DNA from: Stenogyne calaminthoides
Lineage: Eukaryota; Streptophyta; Magnoliopsida; Lamiales; Lamiaceae
Assembly (NCBI GenBank): GCA_037126765.1
Contig: JBBCBC010000019.1
Location: 27,798,222-27,862,221, forward strand
DNA: 64,000 nt
Direction of reading: 5' to 3'
The position numbers and the translations under genes are program-made. Numbering within the stretch: position 1 is the first letter of the stretch; each line of letters starts with the position of its first letter. Under the pieces are notes generated by a model. It did not search any database. It worked only from the letters and a program-made list of their open reading frames with translations, and was not told where the DNA came from. Positions 1 through 11,750 of the stretch are shown in pieces.

Positions 1-1052
1 GATTTTTCACAGAAATCCTAATTTCTACAGCAAATAATTCTCAAGTCTATTTTGCGGCAAACAGTTCTAATTGCTAAATTTAAAAGGGATTAAGCTTCTT
101 TACCAGAGTAGAACCCTACGGTAAGGGTTCCTAAACGTCTAATGAAAGACTCATTCGTGTCAAGCACAAGCTTAAATGAATGTTTGGTTGTCTCCTTCGT
201 CTCATAGAGGGGACAGTTCCATCCGCTTTAGTCATGTTTCCAGCCAGTAAAGCAACCAAACAAGAACAGTAACCAAAGTCGAGTGCGAAAAGAAACTCAA
301 CAAAAAATTGGTTAGCCAAAAAGAGCACTATTTTCCCCTGGTGCTAGAGTTAATAAGCATATTAGCATAGCAGACAAATATCATACGGTCATGTGATAAA
401 ACTTGAGACTCTTCAAGACTCTTTGCATTATCCAACAATCTGAGAATCGCCAATAAATTAAGCACGGAACGCGATTCATAATTAAACTCATTATATCATA
501 TCCTTTCACATAATATTGTAAAATAAAATTACGATGTGGGGATCACGATATGGGTGGATCACAATAAATTATTAAACAAAAAAATAATTCCTTTCCTCAG
601 GAAGATAGTCCACTAATTTCTAGCTTATAAAATTATATATTTCTTTCTGCATCCATTGTCTGTACTAATTCCAAAAAATCATAATCAAATATTTAATAAA
701 CAAGAAAAAAAAATAGATCTTGATTCAGAGGCATAACAACCCAGCACTATTTTTACACTCCAACATTACTTGGTTGGGGATGAATAATCAAATCTAATAT
801 AACATGAATACACTTACAATAACTCCACCTTAAGGTCCAGAATAAACTTTAATGCCTTGAGCCGCACTATCATATGTCAGAAAAATTGGGAGCACATAAC
901 AAAATAAATTGCCGATATGGAGAAAAGTTCAAATAGGCAAAATAATCAATTTAATAATTCAGTTCGAACTCGTACTGAAATAATCAAGAATTTAAAATTG
1001 ATAACTCGTATCAACACAACCGAAGGAATCGTACCTGAGTCCTTACCGATAC

Positions 1053-1128
1053 ACTCTGAAGGAATCCCTAATTGGTAGAGTACTCGTGCTACTCTGAAGG
1101 AATCCCTAGTTGATAGAGTACTCGTGCT
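1053..1128. repeat. 38-bp tandem duplication
   Basis: Two adjacent 38-bp copies, 1053-1090 and 1091-1128, each run from actctgaaggaatcccta to actcgtgct and differ at two positions. This is a local duplication with no evident function. It lies 60 bp from a second, unrelated tandem duplication. Confidence 0.9.
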
Positions 1129-1187
1129 GATAACGTGTTGTAGGATAATAGAGATAATCATTTGTTGACCCAGTTCGTCGTGAACAA

Positions 1188-1269
1188 CTACGTCTGGGGG
1201 CATATCAAGCCAGGAGATTTCACTATATCTACGTCTGGGGGCATATCAAGCCAGGAGATTTCATTATAT
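1188..1269. repeat. 41-bp tandem duplication
   Basis: Two adjacent 41-bp copies, 1188-1228 and 1229-1269, start with ctacgtctgggggcatatc and differ at one base near the end (cactatat versus cattatat). The near identity suggests a recent slippage or repair event. Confidence 0.9.
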
Positions 1270-2429
1270 CATCAGCATCAGCGTATTATTCTATACAAGA
1301 AATCCCTTTATATATGGTGTACAAGTATCTAGGGTTACATGTATATAAGGAATTACCCTCCACCAATTACTTCTTGATGAAGACACATAAATGTATTTTC
1401 CTTCAACAATCTCGAGATTTTGTATTAGATTTACAGTTTTTTTAGTTTTCCTATTTCGTATGATTTCTATTTGAACTAATAAGCCTATAAATTAAGGACT
1501 ATTTGTTGCTTTTTTATATTTATTGTTAACCAAGTACATACATGAACTCTGTCACTGTTATGCATAAAAAAAAATTTACGTTTTAAAAAACACTTTACTA
1601 TTTATAAAATACTTTACTTTTTAAAATAGTAATAATTTTTATGCATGATAATAATGTTTTTTGTGCATAACAGTGATAATTTTAGTGCATAACACTGATA
1701 TTAAAAAAAAAAATCACTGTGTATTCAAGCTCACACGAGCTTTTGTCTAAATTAAGGTTTATGGGTTACAATTTAGTATAATAAAGTCATGAATTTCATT
1801 CTAATAAGTTATAAATTTCTAAAATACATTATAAAATTCGTTGGACACTTAGTGCATACAAGATATAGCCTGCGACATAATCAATTTTCTATATAAAAAA
1901 AAAGAACATATAAAATTATCGTAATACCCTTACAATTAAAAAATACGAAATTGACCTATTTATTTAATCTTGCATCTCAAGTTATGGGGTGCTTATTATT
2001 GTTGTTTATTTATATTATCTCGTTGAAACCCTCGAAACTTTAACTCCTTTACCAAAGAAGAGCGCAGCCACAATGCATGCCAATTGATAATCTGTCGAAA
2101 TCCCTAATTTTCTCCTTTTCTATTAATACACATAAATGGTTGCTTTTCATGAGAAATAGATGGTGCGCTGGTTCTCGTGGTTAACAACTTATCTTTGTGA
2201 GTATTTTTTTGTTTGTTATAATTTGCTTTTGCTATCTCAAATTATATGGTCTCTATATTTATGTTATTAAAATCCTTGTGGAGTATGATCATAGTAGTTT
2301 GATTGTTACACATAATGTCTATAAACTATTAAAACAGAGTTTAATCGTTTTTTCTTTGGTTAATCCTGTTTTTTTTTTTTTATTAGGGAGGTAGAAAATT
2401 GAGACAAGAATATGAAATAACAACAAATG

Positions 2430-3296
2430 TTCACATATCTACCATTAGAAATCATGACTGAAATCTTGTGAAGAATCCCAATTCAGATCATTTTAAGTTG
2501 CAAGTGTGTTTGCAAGTGATGGCGCGATTTACTTGAGAGTCACGAGTTCGCCAAGTTGTATGTTTCTAAATCGGGCCCTGGACTCGCGGTCTCTGTCCAC
2601 CGGAACCTGACTTTTAAAATTATTGATCCTAGGATATTAGCAACACAAACCACTCATGAACTTTCACTGATCAATCACCAAGCTCAGTTTCACTGATCAA
2701 TGTGTATCAATACATGGTTCAGTTGACGGGTTGCTTCTTTTGCACATAAAAATTGGAATTTACGTAAGCAATCCATTCACTCGTGAATATATCGACCTTC
2801 ATTGGGTCAAATCTCTAAAAGTGGGAATTGACGTTGGAGTAATTCAATATAAGGTGGTTGCTATTTTTCAAGACGAGACAAATCAAACTTCCAAGGGACT
2901 TTCGGAGTCTGAATCTGAGTGTTAGAACAGGATCATGGAGAAGCATTGACCTCCGTTTCAATATAGATTATTGAGGAGCATTTGTGAATGGAAATCTTCA
3001 TTGGAATAGCACTCTACGTGTTTCTTGCTTTGATCTTGAAACTCAACCTTTTTACCACTTTTTCTCCACCTCCGCCTCTTCGCAATGGAAATGCAATCGT
3101 TTATCGTGTGTTCCGCCAAAAATATTACTCGGAAAATTTGCATGGAGAATTCAATTTCGCACGCCCCAAGCCTTCTTTCACTAAAACGTTTAAAAATGGA
3201 GAATTCAATCTCATTTTCATTTATTTAGATAATACAAAGTGTGTTTTATGCGGATTGTTACCATTTCATCATGATGATTTTTTTCTTTTCTTTTGA
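2430..3296 (+). pseudogene. F-box gene remnant (F-box plus F-box-associated domain)
   Basis: Translating from 2430 gives a recognisable F-box core, YLPLEIMTEIL, then RIPIQ, ILSCKCVCK and WRDLL. Two in-frame TGA codons interrupt it, at 2469-2471 and 2517-2519 (the second sits just before the WRDLL motif). Further right, in other frames, come the F-box-associated signatures VSNPFTREYIDL (about 2765-2805) and VNGNLHW (about 2984-3005), followed by CFDLETQPF, the usual order in plant F-box/FBA proteins. Intact members adapt substrates to an SCF ubiquitin ligase. Here at least two nonsense codons and two frame changes rule out a full product. It is a decayed gene, not related by position or orientation to the FBD-type F-box gene at 5.3-7.6 kb. 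Confidence 0.85.
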
Positions 3297-4366
3297 AACA
3301 GTTTCTTTTCTTTTGACATATAATTAGTCTAAAATTGTGTTTTACGTGAATTGTTAGCATTTCTCATGGATTATTAGCCTTATTTTTTGTCGGCTAGGGT
3401 CTTCAGATGATCTTGATACATCGTCAAGACTTCATAATGTATTTTAAAGCGTCAACTTATTATCTTTGAAAAAATCTAATTATTTACACAGAAAAGTGCA
3501 ATTGTTAATATGGAAACATAATTGCATGCATCTATTTGGAATAGTTGCACATTTCTATTTTGTATAGTTGCACTCTTTTAAAATACACTATAAGTGCATG
3601 GTGCATCCGAGTGCACATGAGACCACTCTTTTTTGTTGCCGGAGTTTGTTGTGATCAACATGTTTATATCAAAAAAAACTCTAACAGAATGTAACACAAA
3701 TTATTCGAACTTCTTGTCGCGGTAAAGTTTTAGATTCGAGACCAGAATACCCCTCTAGAATGGAATCAAACACAAGTTGAAATTTTTTAATGCATCATTC
3801 AAGTGTTCATGTAACTTACACGTTTTTTTGGATAAGTTTGCATAATAAGTTACATGATGAAAATTAAAATATAAAAATTAATAGAACCAAAACTAAAAAG
3901 CAAGAGTTTGGGGACAAAAAAATCTCTTTCCCTAGATAAAAATTACTTTCCCTAAATTATTGAGATTTAAAGAGAAAATTATTGAGACTTAAAGGGAGAA
4001 CCGAATTCATAAATTAACTCCAGCCTAATTAGAACTCAATCAGAATTAGTACTAAGACGTTAAAATGTAAACAAAATCAAGATTAGAATTCTGGCTACTA
4101 CTTAATTAATACACAAATTATCATGTGAAATTTGTTTATACATATGAAACTTATACCATTATATTTATAAATTGATATTATCACTTTTATAAATTAATAC
4201 ATATAACATTTAATAATATAATCTCAATTTATAAATGATACAAATTTTATACTATGAACAAAATAGCTACTCCAATTAGTAATGTGTAATTTTAAGGGGC
4301 AAGCGACGCCCGCTAGAAGATAAATTAGAAGATAAATTGGATTGAAGGGTAGTTGCTCATATTCTG
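3297..4366. other. Intergenic DNA, no gene seen
   Basis: AT-rich sequence without a supported gene. Around 3555-3620 it holds an aagtgcatggtgcat stretch related to the GTGCACC-type MITE ends at 10.2 and 34.6 kb. Around 4130-4270 it resembles the sequence flanking LTRs A and B (for example ttataccattat, atactatgaa), so it is probably old MITE debris. Confidence 0.5.
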
Positions 4367-5067
4367 CCACCAAACATCCGGTCATCAGATAAATTTAAAA
4401 TTAAATAAGCAACATGACAAACATCCAGTCATCAGATAAATTTAAAATTAAATAAGCAACATGACAAAAAGTGTTTTTAAAAATCGATTTAACTGTCCGG
4501 TCGAACCGTAAACCGCAAAAACCGATTGAACTGTCCGGTTGAACAGTGAACCGCTCATGTCACTGGTCCAATTACTCCTTAGAAAATGATTAATTCGGTT
4601 TTATTATTTTTTATATTTATTATATCCCTTTTCTTAATTTTTTCATTATTTTTTTTTAAATCTCACTATATAATGTTATTGTCTTTATCTCGGTATCAAT
4701 TTCTCTTTCATAAATTCATTCACAAGTCATCAACTTCATTTAATCTCTTTACCGTCATCACATACTGTGTTATATTAATCCACAACGTTATCATCTCTGG
4801 TCTCCAAACTCTATTGTATTTATTTTAATATAAGACTTATAAATTATAAATGAGTATAATTTTATTTTTTTTATAAATAAATATTTATTTTATGATGTAA
4901 CATACAAAATATGAAAAAAATATGCATAAATCATTTTAACGGTTGAACCGGTCCAACCGGTTGGATCGGCAACCGATGCCTAGACCGGTTTGATCGCCGG
5001 TTCGGTTATGAAAACACTGATGACAAACATCCAGTCATCAGATTAGATTTAAAATTAAATAAGCAAC
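4367..5067. repeat. Three 47-bp tandem repeats, split by a transposon
   Basis: A unit starting atgacaaacatccagtcat and ending aataagcaac occurs at about 4367-4413, 4414-4460 and again at 5020-5067. The third copy is separated from the others by the hAT element at 4469-5019. Removing that element and one 8-bp target duplication restores a continuous three-unit array. The insertion sits at the start of the third unit. Confidence 0.9.
4469..5019. mobile_element. Non-autonomous hAT-type element, 551 bp
   Basis: The ends are imperfect terminal inverted repeats: left aagtgttttta, right the reverse complement of cagtgttttcataaccg. The flanks are a perfect 8-bp duplication, atgacaaa at 4461-4468 and 5020-5027. 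An 8-bp target duplication with CAGTG-like ends is the hAT hallmark. Subterminal regions are rich in CCGGTT/AACCGG motifs on both sides (4485-4560 and 4935-5010). The interior is AT-rich with no transposase reading frame, so the element must have been moved in trans. Confidence 0.85.
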
Positions 5068-5331
5068 ATGACATGCTCATCAGCGCCTGTTTTAAAAGAA
5101 GTTTTTATTTTTAAAGCTGTTAGATACTGCTTTTCAAAGAATAAGTGTTTCTGCTTTTTTTACTTCTAAGTACATGAAAAAGATAACATGAGCACGAAGT
5201 AGCTGTATATAGCTGAAATTATCTATATGCAGAAAGAAGCAAGGAAAACAACAACTAAAGTCGCTACTAAATTAACCTAATACAACTAGAAGATGGTATT
5301 GCCACACTTTTTGCATCACAAAATTAAGTGA
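5068..5331. other. 3' flank of the F-box/FBD gene
   Basis: Short AT-rich spacer between the repeat array and the stop codon of the minus-strand F-box gene. It should contain that gene's 3' UTR. I see no distinct polyadenylation signal that I would call. Confidence 0.4.
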
Positions 5332-7600
5332 TCAGTTAACCAGATGGACCACCGCTTTCGTTGAGGATCTCGGATATGTAAGCATTGTCTGAGCCATTTT
5401 TGCAAAGCCTCTTAAATCTTTGCCATCAGTCATGATCGCCAGCTCTTCCAGGGCTATCGCCCTCTTCAGTAGAATTCGGGCCAATGTTAGCGCCGGTTCA
5501 CCCTTTGAATCTGCAAAGTTTTTAACTTTAATAGTCTTCAGATGCAATAAGTCACAAGCCAAATCATCCTCTGCAGCTGGTTCCAGAACCACATCTTCCT
5601 AAAAGGAAGAAAGACAGACAAATTTATGTCAAAAACTGAATTCAAATATCGAATAATCAAGTTTTTGTAATATAGACAAAGGTATGCCATCCAATTAAAA
5701 TAAAATTAATCATCCACAACAACAATTTTGTTCGTCATGTTACACGAGACTTTTGATATCAAGCATACAAAATGTGTGACAAGAATTTCCCAATGTAGAG
5801 AAATACATGACGAATTATAAGTTGTAGTAGTAAATTGTAATTGAAAGATATTGAAACCTCCTATTTAGATTTATCATTCCTCAACCCTTCACTTCAATTT
5901 CCTTATCATCTTTTGCTCTACGAATAAATAACCATTTTTCAAATCTACACTCCATATGGAACCAACATTATACTATAACTGCTAATTATATCCTTTAACA
6001 TTTAGAGTAAAAATATTTTAGGTATTAATATTTTAGTCACAGAAGTGACTAAATATTACCACACATATTAATGAAATTATCAAAACATGAATGCTTACCC
6101 CTTCTTTACTACTACCCTCTATGACCAATGTCTCAAGGTTTGCTGAAGATTCCAGCAAGCCGATAATGCCAGAAATACTAAGCTCGTATTCACTAGCAGA
6201 AGCTACTACCAAAAGCTCTCGCCTAGATTGTGGAAGCTGCCAACCACTCACCACCATCATTGATACAACCTATAAACAGATAAAAGATATACCAGGTAAG
6301 ACCAAATTGCCAAGTGTCAAACATTAACATACATAAATCACGCAAATACGGAGTTTCAAGAATGAATATCTTCAGAAACAATTTACAGTCTAATACTGAA
6401 TTGCTAACTTAAAATGACATTGACAATATAGCCCATTAATATGATATGATCCTTGTTAAATGACATTCTAAGAACCGCATGGTGAACTAAATCATCGAGT
6501 ACACAGAAACATACGTTGGAAAGTGTGGCACAATAGAAGAATGTTAAAGAAACTAAAAACATCAATTAATAGTTAATACACACCTCAATGAATTGCAAAC
6601 CCACATGAAGACCCTTCACGTGCTCTACGCTTTCAAGGAGTTCTTTCGCACCACTCATCACCTCCACAGAGCTAGATTCCCACGAATATCCCTTGTAATC
6701 AATATCGACTCTATCAAGAGATGAGATGTTCCCGAGTTGCAAATTGCTTCCCACCATAAGCAGCGAAATATACAAACTGTGTATATAGGGTGCTGATATT
6801 TCCAGACAAGTATTCTCATATTCAGACTCTACTATTGAAAGACTATGAAGACTTCGAGAATTAACCTCCAAGATATAGAACCCAGAACAACCTTCTAAGC
6901 ATATCCCGTACAAAACAGGACAGCTTGATAATATTTCATCAAACAAACGCTCGTCCAATATAGAGTCGTGAAGATGTAAATGGGTTAAAGATTGCCACTC
7001 AATTGTTCTTTTTGAATCCATAATGCATCCTTTCAAACGTAAGGTCGTCAAGGAAGGACAGGAATACATCACCTGAGGCGGAATATAGTAAACACCACTA
7101 CAGCACTCAAAATGCAGATTCAGTTTTTTCACCTTATTTTCCACAGCAAACTGAACCCAGGCATCAACATCAGAATTAAAGCATTTATAGAAAATTATAG
7201 TAACATCAAATTCCTCCAAATTATTCGTTGTGCGAATAGCAAGCAACCTATTAACCCAAGACACGAAACTGCGCACCTTCTCAATCTCCCCACTGTCGCC
7301 TCGTATATCCAACCTTGGCAACTCGTACGGGAATCCCAACCTTGGCAACTCTGCCCAAAGATATTGCCATCTTTTCGACAAAACACAAGTAATTGCAGCC
7401 TCCTTCACATTCAGAAAAGACAGAATGTGAATAACTAGTGAATCCGGCAATTCACCAAACCGATCAATCGGCATCTCCTTAATACGTTTATTTCCTCTAT
7501 CATTTTCAACACCACACTTTTCTTCCTCTCTTACTTCTCCTTTCCCAAAATGTCCCCCCCCAAATTCTAGTGTACTTTTACCTGAGCCTTCCCCGTTCAT
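5332..7600 (-). CDS. F-box/FBD/LRR-type protein, three exons
   Basis: Exons on the minus strand: 7600-6584, 6269-6099 and 5598-5332. All junctions are phase 0 with GT donors and AG acceptors (GAG|GTGTGT, TATAG|GTTGTA, GGG|GTAAGC, TTTAG|GAAGAT). They encode about 484 residues. The F-box (RFGELPDSLVIHILSFL, then TCVLSKRWQYLW) lies near residues 45-85. Leucine-rich segments follow (CPSLTTLRLKGC, SLTHLHLHDS, CPVLYGICLEGC). The FBD domain is split over exons 2 and 3 (ANLETLVIEGS, LLHLKTIKVKNF, ALEELAIMT). Family members are substrate adaptors of SCF E3 ubiquitin ligases, with the F-box binding SKP1/ASK; the target is unknown. I chose the ATG at 7600 because the same MNGEGSGK start recurs in the duplicated upstream copy. 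An in-frame ATG at 7636 would add 12 residues. No defect is visible. Confidence 0.9.
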
Positions 7601-7758
7601 CGCATTAATTAACAATTGAAAGCTCAATTTACCCAATCAAACAGAACCTCTGCCGTTACCACAGGCAAGAAAGTCGAATGGGAAAATAAAAAACAATTAA
7701 CTGATACTAAAAAACGGAAATCAGCGGAAGAGATGGAGCAATTTATTTGAATAAAGGC

Positions 7759-8095
7759 TTACATCTCTAAAACAATGTGTAATCTGGCATTCAACACATC
7801 TTCAACAATGATTTCCATATTCCATAAATAAGCATAAAAACAATTGATACACACAACTGGGATAATTACGCAAACGGCGGCTACTATTCTGGCCCCAATA
7901 TACAAATCTTTTACTATTAACTTAGGCTTTTGGCAAAACTTGTAGCCTGCCACTATTTTTGTATATTTACCTGATCCTTCGCCGTTCATCGTGTTAATTT
8001 AACACTACAAATCAAACTATAATTAACAATCGGAAGATCAATTTACCAAATCAAATCGAACCTGCGTCGTTACCACCGGCGGGAATGTAGATATT
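7759..8095 (-). pseudogene. Decayed second copy of the F-box gene 5' end
   Basis: The segment around 7960-8095 repeats the start and 5' leader of the F-box/FBD gene (compare 7565-7680). Both contain a ccttc.ccgttcat start-codon context, a tcaatttacc stretch and a gccgttaccac-like stretch in the same order. The copy keeps the first eight codons (MNGEGSGK from 7989) and then diverges into a 76-codon frame with a hydrophobic run (VAAVCVIIPVVCI). It lacks any F-box. It could be an old tandem duplication remnant or an upstream alternative promoter/first exon. I prefer the remnant. Confidence 0.6.
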
Positions 8096-8336
8096 ATCAC
8101 CGGTTTATCCGCCGCTTTCCCCTTCCATTCTCAACTCTCGCACTCCCGAAAATTTCTCAGGAAATTGAGATACAGTAATATTTGTCCTTATTGGGCTTAA
8201 TTCTTTTGTTACTGGGCCTCAGCAAAGTTAATTAGCCCAGAATTATGATTTATTTAAGGGTACGGTCATTCACACCCCCAAGATAAAATAGATTTTTTAG
8301 TTAAGGGTACGGTAGACATTTCTATTTTATTAATTA

Positions 8337-8544
8337 CTTCCTCCGTCCCGAAATACTTTGCACCAACTTTTAGGCACAAAGATTAAGAAAAATTGCTTTA
8401 TGGGTGTAGTAAGTGTGTATGGGGGGTAATAAGTATGTGTTGTAAAATTATAAGTGGAGAAGAGTATGTCCAAAAATAGGTGTGCAAAGTCTTATGGGAC
8501 AGACCAAAAAGTAAAGTGTGATAAGTCTTTTGGGACGGGGTGAG
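8337..8544. mobile_element. Stowaway-like MITE, 208 bp
   Basis: Left end cttcctccgtcccgaaa and right end gggacggggtgag form an imperfect inverted repeat of the CTCC.TCCGTCCC type. TA lies at both borders (8335-8336 and 8545-8546). The interior has no coding capacity. The direct TA duplication and these termini fit Tc1/Mariner-derived Stowaway elements. Confidence 0.65.
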
Positions 8545-8806
8545 TAGAATAGATGAGCGGATTGATTGATTTTAAGTGTGCATGAGAATTTATTTTTTTT
8601 TTGCAAGGGAAACTATAAATAGAATTAAAGTAATGATTGATAAAGAGAATTAAAGTAATGATTGAGATGTAATTTTTGAAATGCTGGGAGGATATGGTTA
8701 TAAAAAGCAATGTTGCTATATTGTCATCTATGGAAGAGAAAAATAAGTACGAGATGAACCAAAATAAAAAATGAGAAATTGAGGGTAAGTAATTTATAAT
8801 CGACTA

Positions 8807-9051
8807 CTCCCTCCATCCCAACTCTTTTTTCACATTTATTATTTTCTCGTGTTTTAACGAGCGAGTTTTTTTATTAATATTTGAAATGATAAAATAATTT
8901 TTAATTAAGGAGACATATAATAGAGGAAATGTAGATCTATCATACCACTCTTTAAAAACCATTTTATTATTTCAAATATTAATAAACTACTCATTCGCTA
9001 AAACACGAGAAAAAAGGTAATGTGAATAAGGAGTTGGGACGGAGGGGAACC
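8807..9051. mobile_element. Foldback Stowaway-like MITE
   Basis: The left arm begins ctccctccatcccaactc and the right arm ends gagttgggacggagg. The arms pair over nearly their whole length (for example ttttctcgtgttttaacgag against ctaaaacacgagaaaa, and ttattaatatttgaaatga against its complement). The DNA could therefore fold into one long hairpin. TA flanks the left border at 8805-8806; the exact right border (9045-9051) is less certain. Confidence 0.75.
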
Positions 9052-9090
9052 TATCATGTAAAAAGAACACACAATAAAATTAGAAGTAAC

Positions 9091-9182
9091 AAAGTGGAAT
9101 AGCTCAAATGGTTAGAAATTTAGAGCACCACTACATATATCGTGAGGTTATTCGTTCGAGTCACTATTTGCCCGATAAAAAA
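9091..9182 (+). mobile_element. Short tRNA-derived SINE
   Basis: A tRNA-like head carries an A-box (tagctcaaatgg near 9100) and a B-box (gttcgagtc near 9153), followed by an A-rich tail at 9176-9184. A 7-bp direct repeat aagtaac flanks it (9084-9090 and 9183-9189). The cloverleaf is not intact enough for a functional tRNA. The A-tail and target duplication indicate a retroposed SINE. Confidence 0.65.
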
Positions 9183-9189
9183 AAGTAAC

Positions 9190-10207
9190 TATTTTTAATA
9201 TATTTTCAGGAAATAATGATATGACCGGCCTTTTAAATTCCAATTGATCATACTTCTATTTGTTTGTTATAATTAATCATTCCTTCCATTGTTCCATTCA
9301 TATTGGTGAGGTCATATATATTTGCAAAAATGTGTCTCCTATAAAGATAGCTATATCATCATGAATATTAATCATGCATAATTATGACATTAGTTGTCAA
9401 CTTTAACAACTCGTAACATTGATATGTCAAGGAAAAAAGACATTCACATGCAAACCAATATTCAATTCAAACAACTGAAAAAATAGACAAAAAATTGCAT
9501 TCAATTACATAAAAAAAAAAAAAAAACCACCACTAGACTTGAGTTGCCCTTGGTTTGATGTCAATTGTCAAGTGTACAATCCATCTGTCATCGTTAGTTC
9601 GTTACTTCTATCTAAAAAATAAAAAATATACTGAAAATTAGAACTTTCTTTACACCATGGTATGCGAGAATAGATTAAGAATATATCATTTATAAATCTA
9701 TTTAAATATTATAATTAATATACTTTTTAAAGCAGGCATACTCATTTAATTACAAATAGGGATAAAAATATATCGAGCTACCCGTCTAGATTTGCCATAT
9801 TTATTAAAAAGACACACTTACGTAAGACGGTCTCACGATAAGACATAACATAATTTAGACATTAGTGTTTTAATACTTTAAGAGGGATAGATGTAGATTA
9901 ATGCTAAGTTATACCCCGCCTAAGACTATCTCAACAAAATTTTGTCTTTATTTAAATGAGCCAAGCTAAAGCTTTTGAGAGAGTCTATTAGAGATAAAGA
10001 TTAGAATTATTCTTTATCCATGTATTGTATATTCTTTCCATGTAAATCTCCCGTGTATCTTGGGAAAATTGTTGTATCCCTGTAATTGTTATATTAATAA
10101 TAGATTTCTCCTATCACCAATTCAACGGTGATATTCCAATAATTCTCACAGAGTCTATTTACCTAATTAGGCTGGGTTTGAGCTTTGCAAAAGGCCTAAT
10201 TTAAAAT
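9190..10207. other. Intergenic DNA, no gene seen
   Basis: AT-rich and without a supported gene. A gtaagacggtctcacg motif near 9833 resembles termini of common plant MITEs, but I could not find a matching opposite end. Confidence 0.5.
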
Positions 10208-10434
10208 TTAAGACTAGGTCTGTATACACTAGGTGCACCGTGCATTTTATAATATATTTTAGAAATATGCAATTTGTTGCACTGAAAGTTATGATTTATT
10301 ACACAGAAATGTGTAGTTATGCTTTACGAACACATTTTGCACGTTTCACTTTAACAAATCATAAATTATAATTTAATAAGTTGTAAACTTTTAAAATATG
10401 TTATAGAGTACACAGTGCACCTAGTGCACAAGAG
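10208..10434. mobile_element. MITE-like element with GGTGCACC termini
   Basis: The left end (tatacactaggtgcaccgtg, then cattttataatatatttta) is an imperfect inverted repeat of about 40 bp with the right end (aaaatatgttatagagtac, then acagtgcacctagtgcac). There is no coding capacity. Related partial ends occur near 3560-3620 and 34590-34660, so this looks like a small dispersed family in this genome. The superfamily is not assignable from the ends alone. Confidence 0.55.
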
Positions 10435-11750
10435 AGTCACTCAAAATCTAAATATGTTAAATGGTAATTATGTTTATGTTGTTATGCCCATATTTATACA
10501 TGTACATATGAATATGAGGCGTAAATCCAACTAGTTTAACATGAAATGTTGTATTATTATGTGGCGAAAGATTCGGACCGTTGTGTGCATGTATACGCTT
10601 AAAAATTTCAATAAACTTAAATTCACTAATTATTTTTATAAATTATATGGAATAGTTTTTTTAAAATCAATAATTATCTACTACTGTATTATTTTGTAGA
10701 ATTTTGAATTTTCAAATACCACCCATAAATTTTAAAGAAATTGATCATCATCGATTCCTCTGAGCACGTGCTCTTCAGAGTGATTCCATCACCGGGTATA
10801 CGTGTTAAAATTTGTTATACCCAATAATTATTTGCAAGTTTTCCACATCATCACATGTCAAAGTTTGACATAAAATAAAATGCATTAAAGATCTGATCTT
10901 GTGCTAGCTCCTCCTTATTTTATATACACAATATATATTAATGTCAACTATATAATTTTTTTTTTAATCTCTAGTTTTTTTTTTTTTTTGATATCATGTC
11001 ATGCATTGAAAATGAATTTAAAGCGAAAGAACTATTGTAGTTTTTTTTAGTGAAAGTGAAAAACCAAATGGTTTGAACTTTTAACAACAAAATGAGACTT
11101 TTCATTTTAGACCGACAATTCTTTTATAATATATATAATAAATATACATATATGTGAAAACAATTTAAGTAAGAATATTATTGATTACTCAATTTGTTAT
11201 TTACTAAAAAGTATTAGCAAATAATAAATTAAATTTAACGTAAGTAATATAGACAATATATATATTTCTAACAAATTAATATAGTATAAATCATAGATTT
11301 AAAGTTATTACTAATAAAAAATGATAATAAGGAGGATCGACAAAATATCTGGTTCAAGATTTTCAACTAAGAAAAACCGATGGTTGAATTATGAGTTACA
11401 ACATTAGGTAACCAAAAAGTTGAACAAAAAGGCAAGAGATGGGACTTTGAAAAAAGACTTTTCTCCTTTTTAAATGATAAAAAAGAATAATACAACAATG
11501 GAAGGATATTAAAAGACTCGTCAACTTCATTCGCATTAAAATAATCATTAGTGATTAACCAACCTAACTACTACATATAAACTATGCTTCCAACGACTAC
11601 TTTAACCAATTATAGTATATATATTACATTTCAATAAAATCATTAGCTAGCCTATAGTGCTAGCTTTATTTATTCAATAGTCCTTATTAAGAGTCGATTA
11701 AACTTAAACGTGATACTGAGCGTGGTCTAGAAATGAAGACGACGGTCAGA
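10435..11750. other. Intergenic DNA, no gene seen
   Basis: Very AT-rich sequence with long T and A runs and no supported coding region. The right part contains the 3' UTR and downstream region of the minus-strand LBD gene. Confidence 0.5.

Larger units (their letters stand above)
1..2429. other. AT-rich intergenic DNA
   Basis: No gene is supported here. Reading frames are short and show no family resemblance. The only structure I can point to is two short tandem duplications (1053-1128 and 1188-1269) and A/T homopolymer runs. A distal exon or UTR of a gene lying to the left of the window cannot be excluded. Confidence 0.6.

Noticed and set aside
9091..9182. Functional tRNA gene
   Set aside because: A- and B-boxes are present, but the arms do not form a full cloverleaf, and the A-tail plus direct repeats mark a SINE.
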